A stretch of 64,000 nt of DNA from Maribacter luteus (GTDB lineage Bacteria; Bacteroidota; Bacteroidia; Flavobacteriales; Flavobacteriaceae), in assembly GCF_009674825.1 (NCBI RefSeq), contig NZ_WKJH01000024.1:186001-250000 (forward strand), given 5' to 3'. Below the pieces are notes generated by a model. That model was not told the DNA's origin and searched no databases. It saw only the letters and a list, made by a program, of their open reading frames with translations. Of the stretch, positions 37,199 to 46,097 are shown piece by piece. The stretch's first letter is position 1. The number at the start of each line of letters is the position of its first letter. Made by a program: the position numbers and the translations under genes.

Positions 37199-39601
37199 AT
37201 GGCAAAGATCAAACATCATAATTTCTTGAATACGGTTCACGAGGTATTTACGGATGCCAAACAAGAAGGCGTCCTGCATTTGTATGCGGAAGGCAATTCC
37301 TTTTCCGGAAGGAAGATAAAGGTCAAGAATCGAAATCTATTCCATTTTGGGACTACGGGATATCTAGGTCTTGAACAGGATCAACGGCTCAAAAAAGCCG
37401 CTATTCGGGCCATCGAAAATTATGGCACACAGTTTCCGTTATCAAAATCCTACATCTCAAATCCCTTATATAAAGAACTTGAAGAGCTTATAACGCAAAT
37501 GTATCAAGCACCGATCATCATCACCAAAAACAGCACCCTTGGTCACATCGGGGTAATACCAAGTGCCGTCGATGATGATGATGTCATCATTTTGGACCAT
37601 CAAGTACATTGGAGCGTACAGAATGCTGCCAAGATGTTAAAGACACGTAGTGTTCCTATCGAAATGATTCGGCATAACAACCTGGAAATGCTTGAGGATA
37701 AACTGAAAAAATACACCCACTCCAAAAAGCACATATGGTACATGGCCGATGGGATTTATTCCATGTACGGGGACTTCGCCCCGGTAAACAATTTAATGGA
37801 ACTGGGCAAACAATATCCACAATTACGATTCTACTTCGATGATGTCCATGGCATGAGTTGGGTCGGAAAAAATGGAACGGGCTATGTGTTGAGCCAACTA
37901 GGCGAGTTGCCGTCCAATGTACTTCTTTTTGGAACCTTGAGCAAAACGTTTGGGGCTAGCGGTGCCCTATTGGCATGTTCCGATATAGAACTATACAAAA
38001 AGATCAAGACCTTTGGTGGGCCCTTGACGTTTTCGGCCCAATTGGAACCGGCATCTGTAGCTGCTGCAATCGCATCGGCCAAAATCCATTTGTCCAAGGA
38101 TATATACGGCCTGCAAGATGAGCTGAAGGAGCGAATCGATTGTTTCAACGAATTTCTGGCAAAGACCGATCTACCACTGATAGACCATAATGAATCCCCT
38201 GTATTCTACATTGGAACAGGAATGCCAAAAACGGGATACAATTTTGTCAACCGTTTGATGAAGGAAGGATTCTATGTGAACCTAGGGATTTTCCCAGCTG
38301 TGCCTGTAAAGAATACGGGTGTCCGAATAACCATATCCAGACATAATCAAAAGGAAGAAATCAAAGCATTGGTAGCTGCAATGGAGTATCATTATCCTAA
38401 AGCACTAGCTGAAACCAGAACGACTCCGGAACGTGTTTTCCACGCTTTTAATCTTCAACCAAAAGTCCTAAGTGAAAAGGTTTTGAACGTTGACCTTCAA
38501 ATTGAAATAAAGGAAACTATTGGGGCAGTCGATAAAAAGCTATGGAATAACCTAATGAAGGGTCAAGGGGTCTACGACTGGGATGGATTAAATTTTCTAG
38601 AAAATGTATTCCAAGATAATAATAGAAAGGAATACAATTGGGCCTTTCGCTATGTGTTCATCAAAGATGAAAATGAAAAAATCATCTTGGCAACCTTCTT
38701 GACCCATGCCCTGTGGAAAGATGATATGTTGGCCAAAGAAAAGGTTTCACTGGCAATAGAAGTGGAACGGAATGAAGACCCGTATCATTTGACTTCCATG
38801 GTAGTCTCGATGGGTTCCTTATTTACAGAAGGAGACCACCTTTATTGGGATGGGAAACATCCCAAGGCCAAAGGCGCTATGAATACATTGATCCGCCTAC
38901 TGGAAGACCTACAGCTAGATCTTGACGCAAAGATGATAGTGCTCCGTGATTTTGAAAGGGAAACTCCCTGGCATCGAAATCTTCAGGGGAATGGCTTTAT
39001 ACGGGTTCAAATGCCCGATACCTGTATGGTGGACTTGAAGGGTGTCGTAAATCTCCAAGACTTCCTTTCCAAATTATCCAGTCGAAACCGAAAGCATTAT
39101 CGCAAGGACATTAGACCCTATCTGGAAAAGGTTAATGTAAAGTTAGTAAAGAAGGCTACATCCTCAGAAATAGTACAAATCAAAAAATTATACGGCAACG
39201 TGCACGATAATAACCAAGGACTAAATACATTTTCTTTTCCTGAAAAACTCTTTGATCATATGAACCAACATTCTCTTTGGGAGTTCATTATGGTACGTCC
39301 TTCTGAACAACTTGAAACCTTAATTGGAGTAATGCTTTGTTATAAGAATTCAGGACAAGTCTACGTCCCTGCATTTATTGGAATGGACTACGCCTATCGA
39401 AATGATTTCAGTACCTACAGACTATTGTTATTAATGACCATTGAACGGGCCATTGCGTTAGGGTTCTCAAAAATAGACATGGGGATGACCGCATCTTTCG
39501 AGAAAAAGAAATTGGGGGCCCAGGTAATCAAAAAATATGCTTACCTGCAGACCGCTGACAATTATACCCTGGAACTACTTGGAATAATGGAAGGTCAGTG
39601 A
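37199..39601 (+). CDS. Alpha-oxoamine synthase fused to a GNAT-type acyltransferase
   Basis: Protein of 800 residues. Residues about 40-400 are a fold-type-I PLP enzyme of the alpha-oxoamine synthase group: FGTTGYLGLEQD, SYISNPLYKELEELI, DGIYSMYGDFAPV, FYFDDVHGMSW (Asp214, His217) and LFGTLSKTFGASGAL with the PLP Lys249. The C-terminal half (about 430-800) resembles a GNAT/FemAB-like acyltransferase (SKLSSRNRKHYRKDIRPYLE, FIGMDYAYRNDFSTYRLLLL). Oxoamine synthases condense an amino acid with an acyl-CoA, as in sphingoid bases and CAI-1. The product here is unknown. RteC follows at 15 bases. Confidence 0.85.
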   Translation: MAKIKHHNFLNTVHEVFTDAKQEGVLHLYAEGNSFSGRKIKVKNRNLFHFGTTGYLGLEQDQRLKKAAIRAIENYGTQFPLSKSYISNPLYKELEELITQMYQAPIIITKNSTLGHIGVIPSAVDDDDVIILDHQVHWSVQNAAKMLKTRSVPIEMIRHNNLEMLEDKLKKYTHSKKHIWYMADGIYSMYGDFAPVNNLMELGKQYPQLRFYFDDVHGMSWVGKNGTGYVLSQLGELPSNVLLFGTLSKTFGASGALLACSDIELYKKIKTFGGPLTFSAQLEPASVAAAIASAKIHLSKDIYGLQDELKERIDCFNEFLAKTDLPLIDHNESPVFYIGTGMPKTGYNFVNRLMKEGFYVNLGIFPAVPVKNTGVRITISRHNQKEEIKALVAAMEYHYPKALAETRTTPERVFHAFNLQPKVLSEKVLNVDLQIEIKETIGAVDKKLWNNLMKGQGVYDWDGLNFLENVFQDNNRKEYNWAFRYVFIKDENEKIILATFLTHALWKDDMLAKEKVSLAIEVERNEDPYHLTSMVVSMGSLFTEGDHLYWDGKHPKAKGAMNTLIRLLEDLQLDLDAKMIVLRDFERETPWHRNLQGNGFIRVQMPDTCMVDLKGVVNLQDFLSKLSSRNRKHYRKDIRPYLEKVNVKLVKKATSSEIVQIKKLYGNVHDNNQGLNTFSFPEKLFDHMNQHSLWEFIMVRPSEQLETLIGVMLCYKNSGQVYVPAFIGMDYAYRNDFSTYRLLLLMTIERAIALGFSKIDMGMTASFEKKKLGAQVIKKYAYLQTADNYTLELLGIMEGQ

Positions 39602-39616
39602 GAAATCCAACATCAC

Positions 39617-40456
39617 ATGAAATACCAAAAATTGCTAACCGAATTCGAGGCCCAACTGGATAAGTTGGAAAATGGCCAAGGGGATATTCTATTTAAGGCT
39701 GAAAAAGGCATTGTATTGGTAGAAAAATACATTAGGAAACTACATATTGAGTTTGAGAAAAAATCCTTCACCACACAAGGGGATGAGATCCATTTCTTCA
39801 AACATGTAAAGCCCCAAATTTTTAGCAAACTTATTTATTACGGAAAGCTTTTTACCATTGAAAGCAAAAGACCAAGAGGCAATAACACCTCCCAAATCAA
39901 GTATTTGAGGTATCAAATAGATAAGCTACAGACATTTTTTAATGATAACCTGGAATTCTATAATTACTATAGACGCGGTGCCATGTCAATGGACGAGCAT
40001 TATTTTGTTCGAGGCAACCGCGACCTAAGACTTCCTTCGGATTCCTTTCATTTTTTTATCGATGACCATTTCTCAACATGTCAAGATGGTACGGTCGCGA
40101 CCATTATGGCTTACGATATGCTTATCGTATACCTACAGCGGGAAGTGGATCATTTGGACAAAATCATTGAAATACCTGTAAATACGCCGATGCAAAAACC
40201 TTCAAAACTTTTTTGGACCGGGAGCAAGACCGATTTAATTGAATTGCTTTATGCGCTCCATGCCAGTAATTCCATCAATAGTGGAACTGCGGACATCAAG
40301 GAACTGGCCTCCCATTTCGAACATTTCTACAATGTTGATCTGGGAAATTATTACCACACCTTTATTGAAATAAGGTCAAGAAAAATGAGTAGGACAAAGT
40401 TCATGGACAAACTAACTGAAATGTTGAACCAACGCATGGAATCTTTGGATGAATAA
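39617..40456 (+). CDS. rteC: RteC-family regulator of element excision
   Basis: Protein of 279 residues. ISKPRG-like region IESKRPRGNNTSQIKYLRYQ, IDKLQTFFNDNLEFYNYYRR, DEHYFVRGNRDLRL and the C-terminal winged-helix-like TDLIELLYALHASNSINSGT, FYNVDLGNYYHTFIEIRSRK match RteC. In CTnDOT, RteC activates the excision operon. RteA/RteB are not present in the window, so control must differ. It is probably co-transcribed with the oxoamine synthase-acyltransferase gene (15-base gap). The next gene downstream is excisionase-like, which fits. Confidence 0.9.
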   Translation: MKYQKLLTEFEAQLDKLENGQGDILFKAEKGIVLVEKYIRKLHIEFEKKSFTTQGDEIHFFKHVKPQIFSKLIYYGKLFTIESKRPRGNNTSQIKYLRYQIDKLQTFFNDNLEFYNYYRRGAMSMDEHYFVRGNRDLRLPSDSFHFFIDDHFSTCQDGTVATIMAYDMLIVYLQREVDHLDKIIEIPVNTPMQKPSKLFWTGSKTDLIELLYALHASNSINSGTADIKELASHFEHFYNVDLGNYYHTFIEIRSRKMSRTKFMDKLTEMLNQRMESLDE

Positions 40457-40727
40457 GCATACTATCCATACCCAACTATGACCCAAGATGGGATATTCTG
40501 AATTGGCCCCTACCCGATCAGAAAATAATGGAATGGTCAAAACTGACCATATGAATTACGGGCAAACATCCTTAAATTAAATGACGAAAAAAACTACCCA
40601 CCTCTGTCATAGCTTTGGAAGAAGTTCTTAAAAACCGAAGCAGTTTTGTAGAACGAAAGTCAAATCATTGCAAAGCCGTCATCTAAAAGCGATAACCCTG
40701 ACGGCTTTGTTTTTAAACTTATTTCAT
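40457..40727. promoter_or_regulatory. Leader region of the excisionase-like gene
   Basis: 271 bases between rteC and the HTH gene. It contains the strong hairpin at 40671-40714 and a 15-base sequence (TTCTTAAAAACCGAA, 40625-40639) that also occurs at 21977-21991. Confidence 0.5.
40671..40714 (+). terminator. Terminator-like hairpin just upstream of the HTH gene (candidate attenuator)
   Basis: Perfect 11-bp arms CAAAGCCGTCA (40671-40681) and TGACGGCTTTG (40699-40709), then five T. It ends only 13 bases before the ATG at 40728. It could simply terminate the rteC transcript or act as a regulated attenuator. It also rules out the earlier in-frame start at 40668, which would sit beside the stem. 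Confidence 0.75.
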
Positions 40728-41012
40728 ATGGCAACAAATATTATCACTACAGACGATCTACGCAATTTTAAAATGGAATTGCTCGACGACATTAAAAACC
40801 TTCTTGCCACACAGGCTTCGGGAAGAATTAAAAAATACATGAAATCATCAGAGGTCATGGATTTGCTCCAAGTAAGCCCAGGCACCCTTCAAAACCTCCG
40901 TATCAATGGAACACTACCTTATACTAAAGTGGGCGGTATCATCTATTACGATACCGATGAAATCCAAAAAGTGATGGATGCCAACCACGTACACCATGGC
41001 TTAAATTCCTAA
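40728..41012 (+). CDS. Helix-turn-helix (excisionase/MerR-like) protein
   Basis: Protein of 94 residues: a short N-terminal helix region (TTDDLRNFKMELLDDIKNLL) then a HTH_17-type domain, YMKSSEVMDLLQVSPGTLQN, LRINGTLPYTKVGGIIYYDT and DEIQKVM. Such proteins act as excisionases or recombination directionality factors in Bacteroidetes elements. The start at 40728 is chosen because the preceding hairpin occupies the 5' part of the longer frame. It is 3 bases upstream of the next gene. Confidence 0.85.
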   Translation: MATNIITTDDLRNFKMELLDDIKNLLATQASGRIKKYMKSSEVMDLLQVSPGTLQNLRINGTLPYTKVGGIIYYDTDEIQKVMDANHVHHGLNS

Positions 41013-41015
41013 GCT

Positions 41016-41735
41016 ATGAACTATATAAAGCTACTGAATACAGCTTTTGAAAAATTTTATTTTGATGATCGTTTAAACCCTACCCACATCAGCTTGTATA
41101 TGGCACTGTTCCAAGAATGGAACAGCTGCCGTTTTCTAGATGAATTCTACGTAAACCGTAGGGAACTGATGCGTGTGGCCAAAATTGGTTCAAAATCTAC
41201 CTACCATAGATGTATTGTCGAATTGGATAATTGGCAATACTTATCTTATTTTCCCTCCAATAATCCCTATAAAGGCAGTAAGATTAAGATGTCCATTATC
41301 GGGACAAGTGATGAACTGGTTACGGGACAGTACAGTCCCATATTGGAACAACTTGCGGAACAGTACCATCCCATTCGTGAACCAGTAGTCTACCAACACC
41401 GTCCCACTAATGGACAAGCATTGGTATCTACTATAAACAATACCAAACAAGTAAACAATACTAAACAGCCAAAGGGCAGGCAGGCTGTTATTATTTTTTT
41501 CAATAAAAAAGGATTTGATGCTGATGAAGCAAAAAAATTCTTCGACCATTACGAAGCTAGCAATTGGAAAACGAGTGACGGAAAAGCAATCCGTGATTGG
41601 CAGGCATTGGCCATCAACTGGATGGATAGAACCGAGTCGTTTGACCAAGAAAACAAACCAGATAAAAAACAAGCATCCCAAATGAAGGACAACTTGCGAA
41701 CCGCTAAAAACAAGGATTATGGACAACCCCTCTAA
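41016..41735 (+). CDS. Element-encoded replication/HTH protein
   Basis: Protein of 239 residues. The N-terminal part looks like a winged helix of replication initiators (NPTHISLYMALFQEWNSCRF, FYVNRRELMRVAKIGSKSTY, HRCIVELDNWQYLSYFPSNN). The middle is low complexity (NNTKQVNNTKQ), and the C-terminal helical part (FNKKGFDADEAKKFFDHYEA, KAIRDWQALAINWMDR) resembles DnaD-type or primosomal C-terminal regions. It overlaps the downstream ATPase gene by 17 bases. Together they could load a helicase for element replication. Confidence 0.7.
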   Translation: MNYIKLLNTAFEKFYFDDRLNPTHISLYMALFQEWNSCRFLDEFYVNRRELMRVAKIGSKSTYHRCIVELDNWQYLSYFPSNNPYKGSKIKMSIIGTSDELVTGQYSPILEQLAEQYHPIREPVVYQHRPTNGQALVSTINNTKQVNNTKQPKGRQAVIIFFNKKGFDADEAKKFFDHYEASNWKTSDGKAIRDWQALAINWMDRTESFDQENKPDKKQASQMKDNLRTAKNKDYGQPL

Positions 41736-42381
41736 AATAACCGAAGGTGGCGTGGAATATTCGCTTGGGGAGTTTGATGGTAAAAGTGTGCTATACGATT
41801 TCCCGAAAATCTTGATTTATTTGAATGCCAAGGGAAAACTACTTTTTGGGGAAAAATTCAGGATTTATGACGAGGATAAGGATATTCTGCTCAAGCTCTG
41901 CTCATATTTCATCAAGGATGAGGAGAATTGCAAGACTTATGGCATTGATATCGATAAGGGGATTCTGCTATCCGGTCCCGTAGGCTGCGGCAAGACCAGT
42001 TTGATGAAACTATTGCGACACATAGTGCCGCTACAACGCCCATATGAGGTAATACCTTGCAGAAACGTGACCTTCAGTTTTAACCATCTTGGTTTTAAAA
42101 CCATTGAAGAATATGGCAACACCAAATTTCTCTGTTTTGATGATTTAGGCATTGAACCCCCTGGACGGTTTTATGGGAAGGATTTGAACGTAATGGGTGA
42201 AGTGCTGTTATCCCGCTATGAACTTTACCAGCAGACCAAACATAAAATTAAAACCCACGCCACCACCAACCTTAATGCCGAAGAATTGGAAGAACGTTAT
42301 GGAAACCGTGTCCGTAGCCGGATGCGGGAACTCTTTAATTTGGTTGCTTTTGATAAAAGGGCTGGGGAGAAAAGAAAGTAA
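41719..42381 (+). CDS. DnaC-like AAA+ ATPase
   Basis: Protein of 220 residues with Walker A LLSGPVGCGKTSLMKLL, Walker B TKFLCFDDLGIEPP and the sensor/arginine region THATTNLNAEELEERYGNRV, RSRMRELFNLVAF. This is the DnaC/IstB-type helicase loader fold. Its 17-base overlap with the upstream winged-helix gene suggests a joint role in replication of the excised circle. Confidence 0.85.
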   Translation: MDNPSKITEGGVEYSLGEFDGKSVLYDFPKILIYLNAKGKLLFGEKFRIYDEDKDILLKLCSYFIKDEENCKTYGIDIDKGILLSGPVGCGKTSLMKLLRHIVPLQRPYEVIPCRNVTFSFNHLGFKTIEEYGNTKFLCFDDLGIEPPGRFYGKDLNVMGEVLLSRYELYQQTKHKIKTHATTNLNAEELEERYGNRVRSRMRELFNLVAFDKRAGEKRK

Positions 42382-42477
42382 TGGAATTGATTGATAATTA
42401 ACGAGATTTATTTAGTCGAATTCAACTTAAATATCTAAATTGAATGCCAAATTAACATTTTAAATTACTTTCGATTA

Positions 42478-45400
42478 TTGAATTTTACTTCTTCCAACAT
42501 AGGCCCAAGAGACTATAAAGTATCTGATATTAAACGGTTATTCGCTTTATCTAAAAATCAATGTTCTAAACCGGGATGTAACGGTCACTTAATTGCCGAA
42601 GACGGCATTACGGTTATTGGGAAGATTTGTCATATTGAAGCTGCTAATAAAAAAGGACCAAGATTTAATGACGATATGACTAATGACGAGAGGAGATCAT
42701 TTAATAATTTGATATTACTATGTGATGAGCATCATCAGATTATTGATAATAAAATAAATGAATCGAAATATCAAAAGGAAATTCTTCAAGATTGGAAAAA
42801 GAATCATACTTCAGGCAAAATAGAAAGTGATTTTATTTTTGACGAAGAATTTATAACTAGGTTTATTGTTGAAACAAAAAAGTATTATCATAAAATTGAT
42901 AGTCTAGATGGCCCCTACAAGCCACAAGGATCTGAACGTTATATAGAAAGAGGCATTGAATCTGAATTAATAAAAATTTTATACGAAAAAAAAGTTCTCT
43001 TGTTAACTGGGGTTTCGTTTTGTGGTAAGTCTGAAATTGCAAAACAAATTGCGGATTATTTCTTTACCAAGGATTATTTGTACAAAAGAGTATTGAACAC
43101 TAGGGAAGCTTCTACTTTTTTAGAATCGATTGGCACCAATAGAGTTTGCATTTTAGAGGACCCTTTCGGACATACAATTGAAAATGAAAACCGTTCAGAG
43201 CTTAGACTTATTAGGGATTTATTTAACAATATTCCTAAAAACAATTTGCTTATAATTACTTCTAGAAAGGAAATTATCCATTCTATTTTCAATGAACCCA
43301 ATTTGGATGACTGCAAAATTAACAATAATAAATGGCATGATTTAACTACGAACGAGGTAGTATTCCTTAAAACACTTTGGAAAAAGCAAACAAAGGACTT
43401 ATCGATTCGTAAGGAAAATATTGACAAAGTACTACGCATCATAGAAAGTGGAAAAACAATTCAGGCAGGCCAACTATGCCATATTGCCAAACTTGAAAAA
43501 CTGACTTCTAAGATATTAACAGATGAAGAACTCTACCAATTAGCTCAGGTTGATATTGACGATATATGCAATGACATCATTCAAAAAGGAGGCTCTCTTT
43601 GGAAGACACTCGCAATACTTGGATTCGGTTCAAATACAAAAGATGGACTCAGCTATGAGGACCTTGATTACATATCACAAGATTCTTTAGAGTATTTATC
43701 ATTAGAAATTCAATCCTCCAGGTTTACGTCCAAGAGCTTTGGAGGTCAAGACCGGAAAGAGTTCAAACTTCCAACATATGAAGAAAATTACAACAACATC
43801 TCTGAAATTCAAGATGACCTAGACTTTCTTGAACAGCGGGGATACATTAAATTCACTAATGATATATTTACTTATTCGCATCCGCACTACCTAGAAATAA
43901 GTAAAACTCTATTAAGAAAAATCACTGTAGCAAAAAAGCAAAAGTTAATACCTCAGATATGTAATACCTTATCTTGTACAAATTCAGATATTGCATTTAA
44001 CTGTTCTAAGAATTTAGAATATCTACTTAACACCTTTGAGGAAAAAATACAGAAAGACCTTGTCACTATTGCATACAACGTAAGTGACCGAAGTTTTTAT
44101 CCAAAAGTGGCAGACCAGTGCGCACTCTTTCTGACCAAAATTTATAAAAGTCATCTAGTAAATGATTATAAATCAGATATCATTTTTAAACTACAATCTA
44201 AATCCGAGGAATATGGTATAATGTTTCTTGAAGAAGAACCAGTGAGATGGAATCAAGCGGATTTCTTGGATAGATTGTTTGGTTTGAATAAACAAGAATT
44301 TTTAAAACTAACGACGAACTTGTCTAATGATAAGTTTTTAACAACCGAGGCCGTTTGGAAAGGGTTATTAGCCATTAAGAATGCCACAGCTGATGTTGAT
44401 ATAAATCTATTGGAATATGCCTCGAAAAGCAATGAGGTTTTTGTGAGAAATTTGTGTTCCTATTTGTACTTTTTAAATGTACAAAAACTCAATGATTCAT
44501 TTCTAAAAGATAAACTCTTAACAGACGAACATCCAAGTGTACTTTTTCACGGTCTTCAAGGTTTTTTTCAAGGCATTCCAAATAACAGTAAATATTTGAA
44601 TAAGGAATTAACAGAAAGGTTTTATTACTTTTTCAAGAACGATGAAATTTTTTGTATCCGAGCAAGTATTTTAATGTCAAATTTTGCTACCGACTACGCC
44701 ACTGATAGTATAAAATGGAAGAAAATAACTGATAATAAAAGGAAATGGCTATGGAAAGTTTGGGCAAAATTCTTCATTCAGTTTTTAAAGGTCTTCCCCC
44801 CTGATGTTAGGTTTGCTCATACTCCTCGTTTTTCTGGAATGATGCAGGAAGCAAAAAATATAATCTACCCTTATCAAGGAGTTGGCATAGCCAAAGAGAT
44901 GTTAAAAAGGCTGAAGGAGATTGCAAAATCAAGGCTTATAGACAACTTTGAGATGCACTTGATTGATTTTTTGATAGAATCGACCTCGGACGAACGTGAT
45001 TTACGAAAAAGTTTGATTAAAAATTTCTTTGACGCTAAGCTGCCAACTTATTTTGTTGGGCATAACATTGTTTGGACGTTTGGTCAATGGAACAACCTAT
45101 TAGATTATGAAAAACAGATTGTTTATAATGTCTTAAAAAGTGATAGAGAGGATTCAAGATGGTTAAAAGCGATAGTTTTAAATAACCGGTTTTTGCCACC
45201 AGAATTGATTCAGGAAGCAATTTTTGACAATAGTAAGTTTATGCAAAACAACCTAGAATGGTTGATTAAAAATATTGACGAGTCACTTTTGATAGATACT
45301 ATAACAGTTCATATAGGCAACGATAGCGCATTACAGGAAAGTGGTTTACCAGGCTCAAGTAAATGGGTAAGAGATTTAATTTACTATATCGCCAGAAACA

Positions 45401-46059
45401 ATTTGCCCATAACATATGAGAGATGTATAAGTTTATTTATAGTTCATTTTATCAATAGTGTACCTAAAGATGAACTAAATTTTTATAAAAAAGCATGGAA
45501 AGAGATATATACCAATTCCAATGATAAAAATTCTATTTTGAATATTGTATTAAAGAAGGTTGGCTCATCTTCATTTTGTATTTATGAAACTTCCTTTTTG
45601 TTTGAAATAATTATAAAGTACCATATGGAAAATAATAATATAAAATTACTATCATCCAAGTTAGCGGAAAATTTTGAAGCACTTTCTTATTTTACGAGTG
45701 AAAGGGACGTATTTAGAGTTCTTAATTCAGAGAGATTTATTGAAGAACATCTTTTTCCTGAAATGCCTATTCAATGGCAAATTCTCAATCTTTTGCTTAG
45801 CTTAGAAAAGGAAAATCTTACGAAAGAGGAAAATGAAATATATGTTGGCGAAATTATTAGGCTTAGTAATCTAGAAGATATAAAACTACAAAGGGCATTC
45901 AACATAATTACGAGTTTAAAAGTTGCCAAGTCCATTGATGAAGTACAAATAAAGAAGCTTCAAAAAATACCAAATAAAATAAAAGGAAAACAGGAGAAAT
46001 TTCATAAATCAACTAAAAGAGATAGGCTTAATAATTTTAAATACTTCGTTCAGGAATGA
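42478..46059 (+). CDS. HNH nuclease-STAND NTPase fusion, candidate defence effector
   Basis: Protein of 1193 residues with a TTG start; the next in-frame ATG would remove the HNH domain. Residues 15-95 form a zinc-type HNH: CSKPGC (Cys29, Cys34), CHIEAANKKGP (His52), FNNLILLCDEHHQII (Asn77, His85). A P-loop GVSFCGKSE (178-186) begins a STAND NTPase of the nSTAND3 type, with CILEDPFGH and LLIITSRKEII as Walker B and sensor-like segments. The rest, about 800 residues, is helical and repeat-like, as in STAND sensor domains. The architecture resembles anti-phage STAND systems such as Avs. Strongly AT-rich compared with flanking genes. Confidence 0.85.
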   Translation: MNFTSSNIGPRDYKVSDIKRLFALSKNQCSKPGCNGHLIAEDGITVIGKICHIEAANKKGPRFNDDMTNDERRSFNNLILLCDEHHQIIDNKINESKYQKEILQDWKKNHTSGKIESDFIFDEEFITRFIVETKKYYHKIDSLDGPYKPQGSERYIERGIESELIKILYEKKVLLLTGVSFCGKSEIAKQIADYFFTKDYLYKRVLNTREASTFLESIGTNRVCILEDPFGHTIENENRSELRLIRDLFNNIPKNNLLIITSRKEIIHSIFNEPNLDDCKINNNKWHDLTTNEVVFLKTLWKKQTKDLSIRKENIDKVLRIIESGKTIQAGQLCHIAKLEKLTSKILTDEELYQLAQVDIDDICNDIIQKGGSLWKTLAILGFGSNTKDGLSYEDLDYISQDSLEYLSLEIQSSRFTSKSFGGQDRKEFKLPTYEENYNNISEIQDDLDFLEQRGYIKFTNDIFTYSHPHYLEISKTLLRKITVAKKQKLIPQICNTLSCTNSDIAFNCSKNLEYLLNTFEEKIQKDLVTIAYNVSDRSFYPKVADQCALFLTKIYKSHLVNDYKSDIIFKLQSKSEEYGIMFLEEEPVRWNQADFLDRLFGLNKQEFLKLTTNLSNDKFLTTEAVWKGLLAIKNATADVDINLLEYASKSNEVFVRNLCSYLYFLNVQKLNDSFLKDKLLTDEHPSVLFHGLQGFFQGIPNNSKYLNKELTERFYYFFKNDEIFCIRASILMSNFATDYATDSIKWKKITDNKRKWLWKVWAKFFIQFLKVFPPDVRFAHTPRFSGMMQEAKNIIYPYQGVGIAKEMLKRLKEIAKSRLIDNFEMHLIDFLIESTSDERDLRKSLIKNFFDAKLPTYFVGHNIVWTFGQWNNLLDYEKQIVYNVLKSDREDSRWLKAIVLNNRFLPPELIQEAIFDNSKFMQNNLEWLIKNIDESLLIDTITVHIGNDSALQESGLPGSSKWVRDLIYYIARNNLPITYERCISLFIVHFINSVPKDELNFYKKAWKEIYTNSNDKNSILNIVLKKVGSSSFCIYETSFLFEIIIKYHMENNNIKLLSSKLAENFEALSYFTSERDVFRVLNSERFIEEHLFPEMPIQWQILNLLLSLEKENLTKEENEIYVGEIIRLSNLEDIKLQRAFNIITSLKVAKSIDEVQIKKLQKIPNKIKGKQEKFHKSTKRDRLNNFKYFVQE

Positions 46060-46097
46060 TTCACAATCAATTTTGAAAATACATCTACCAGAGTAAT

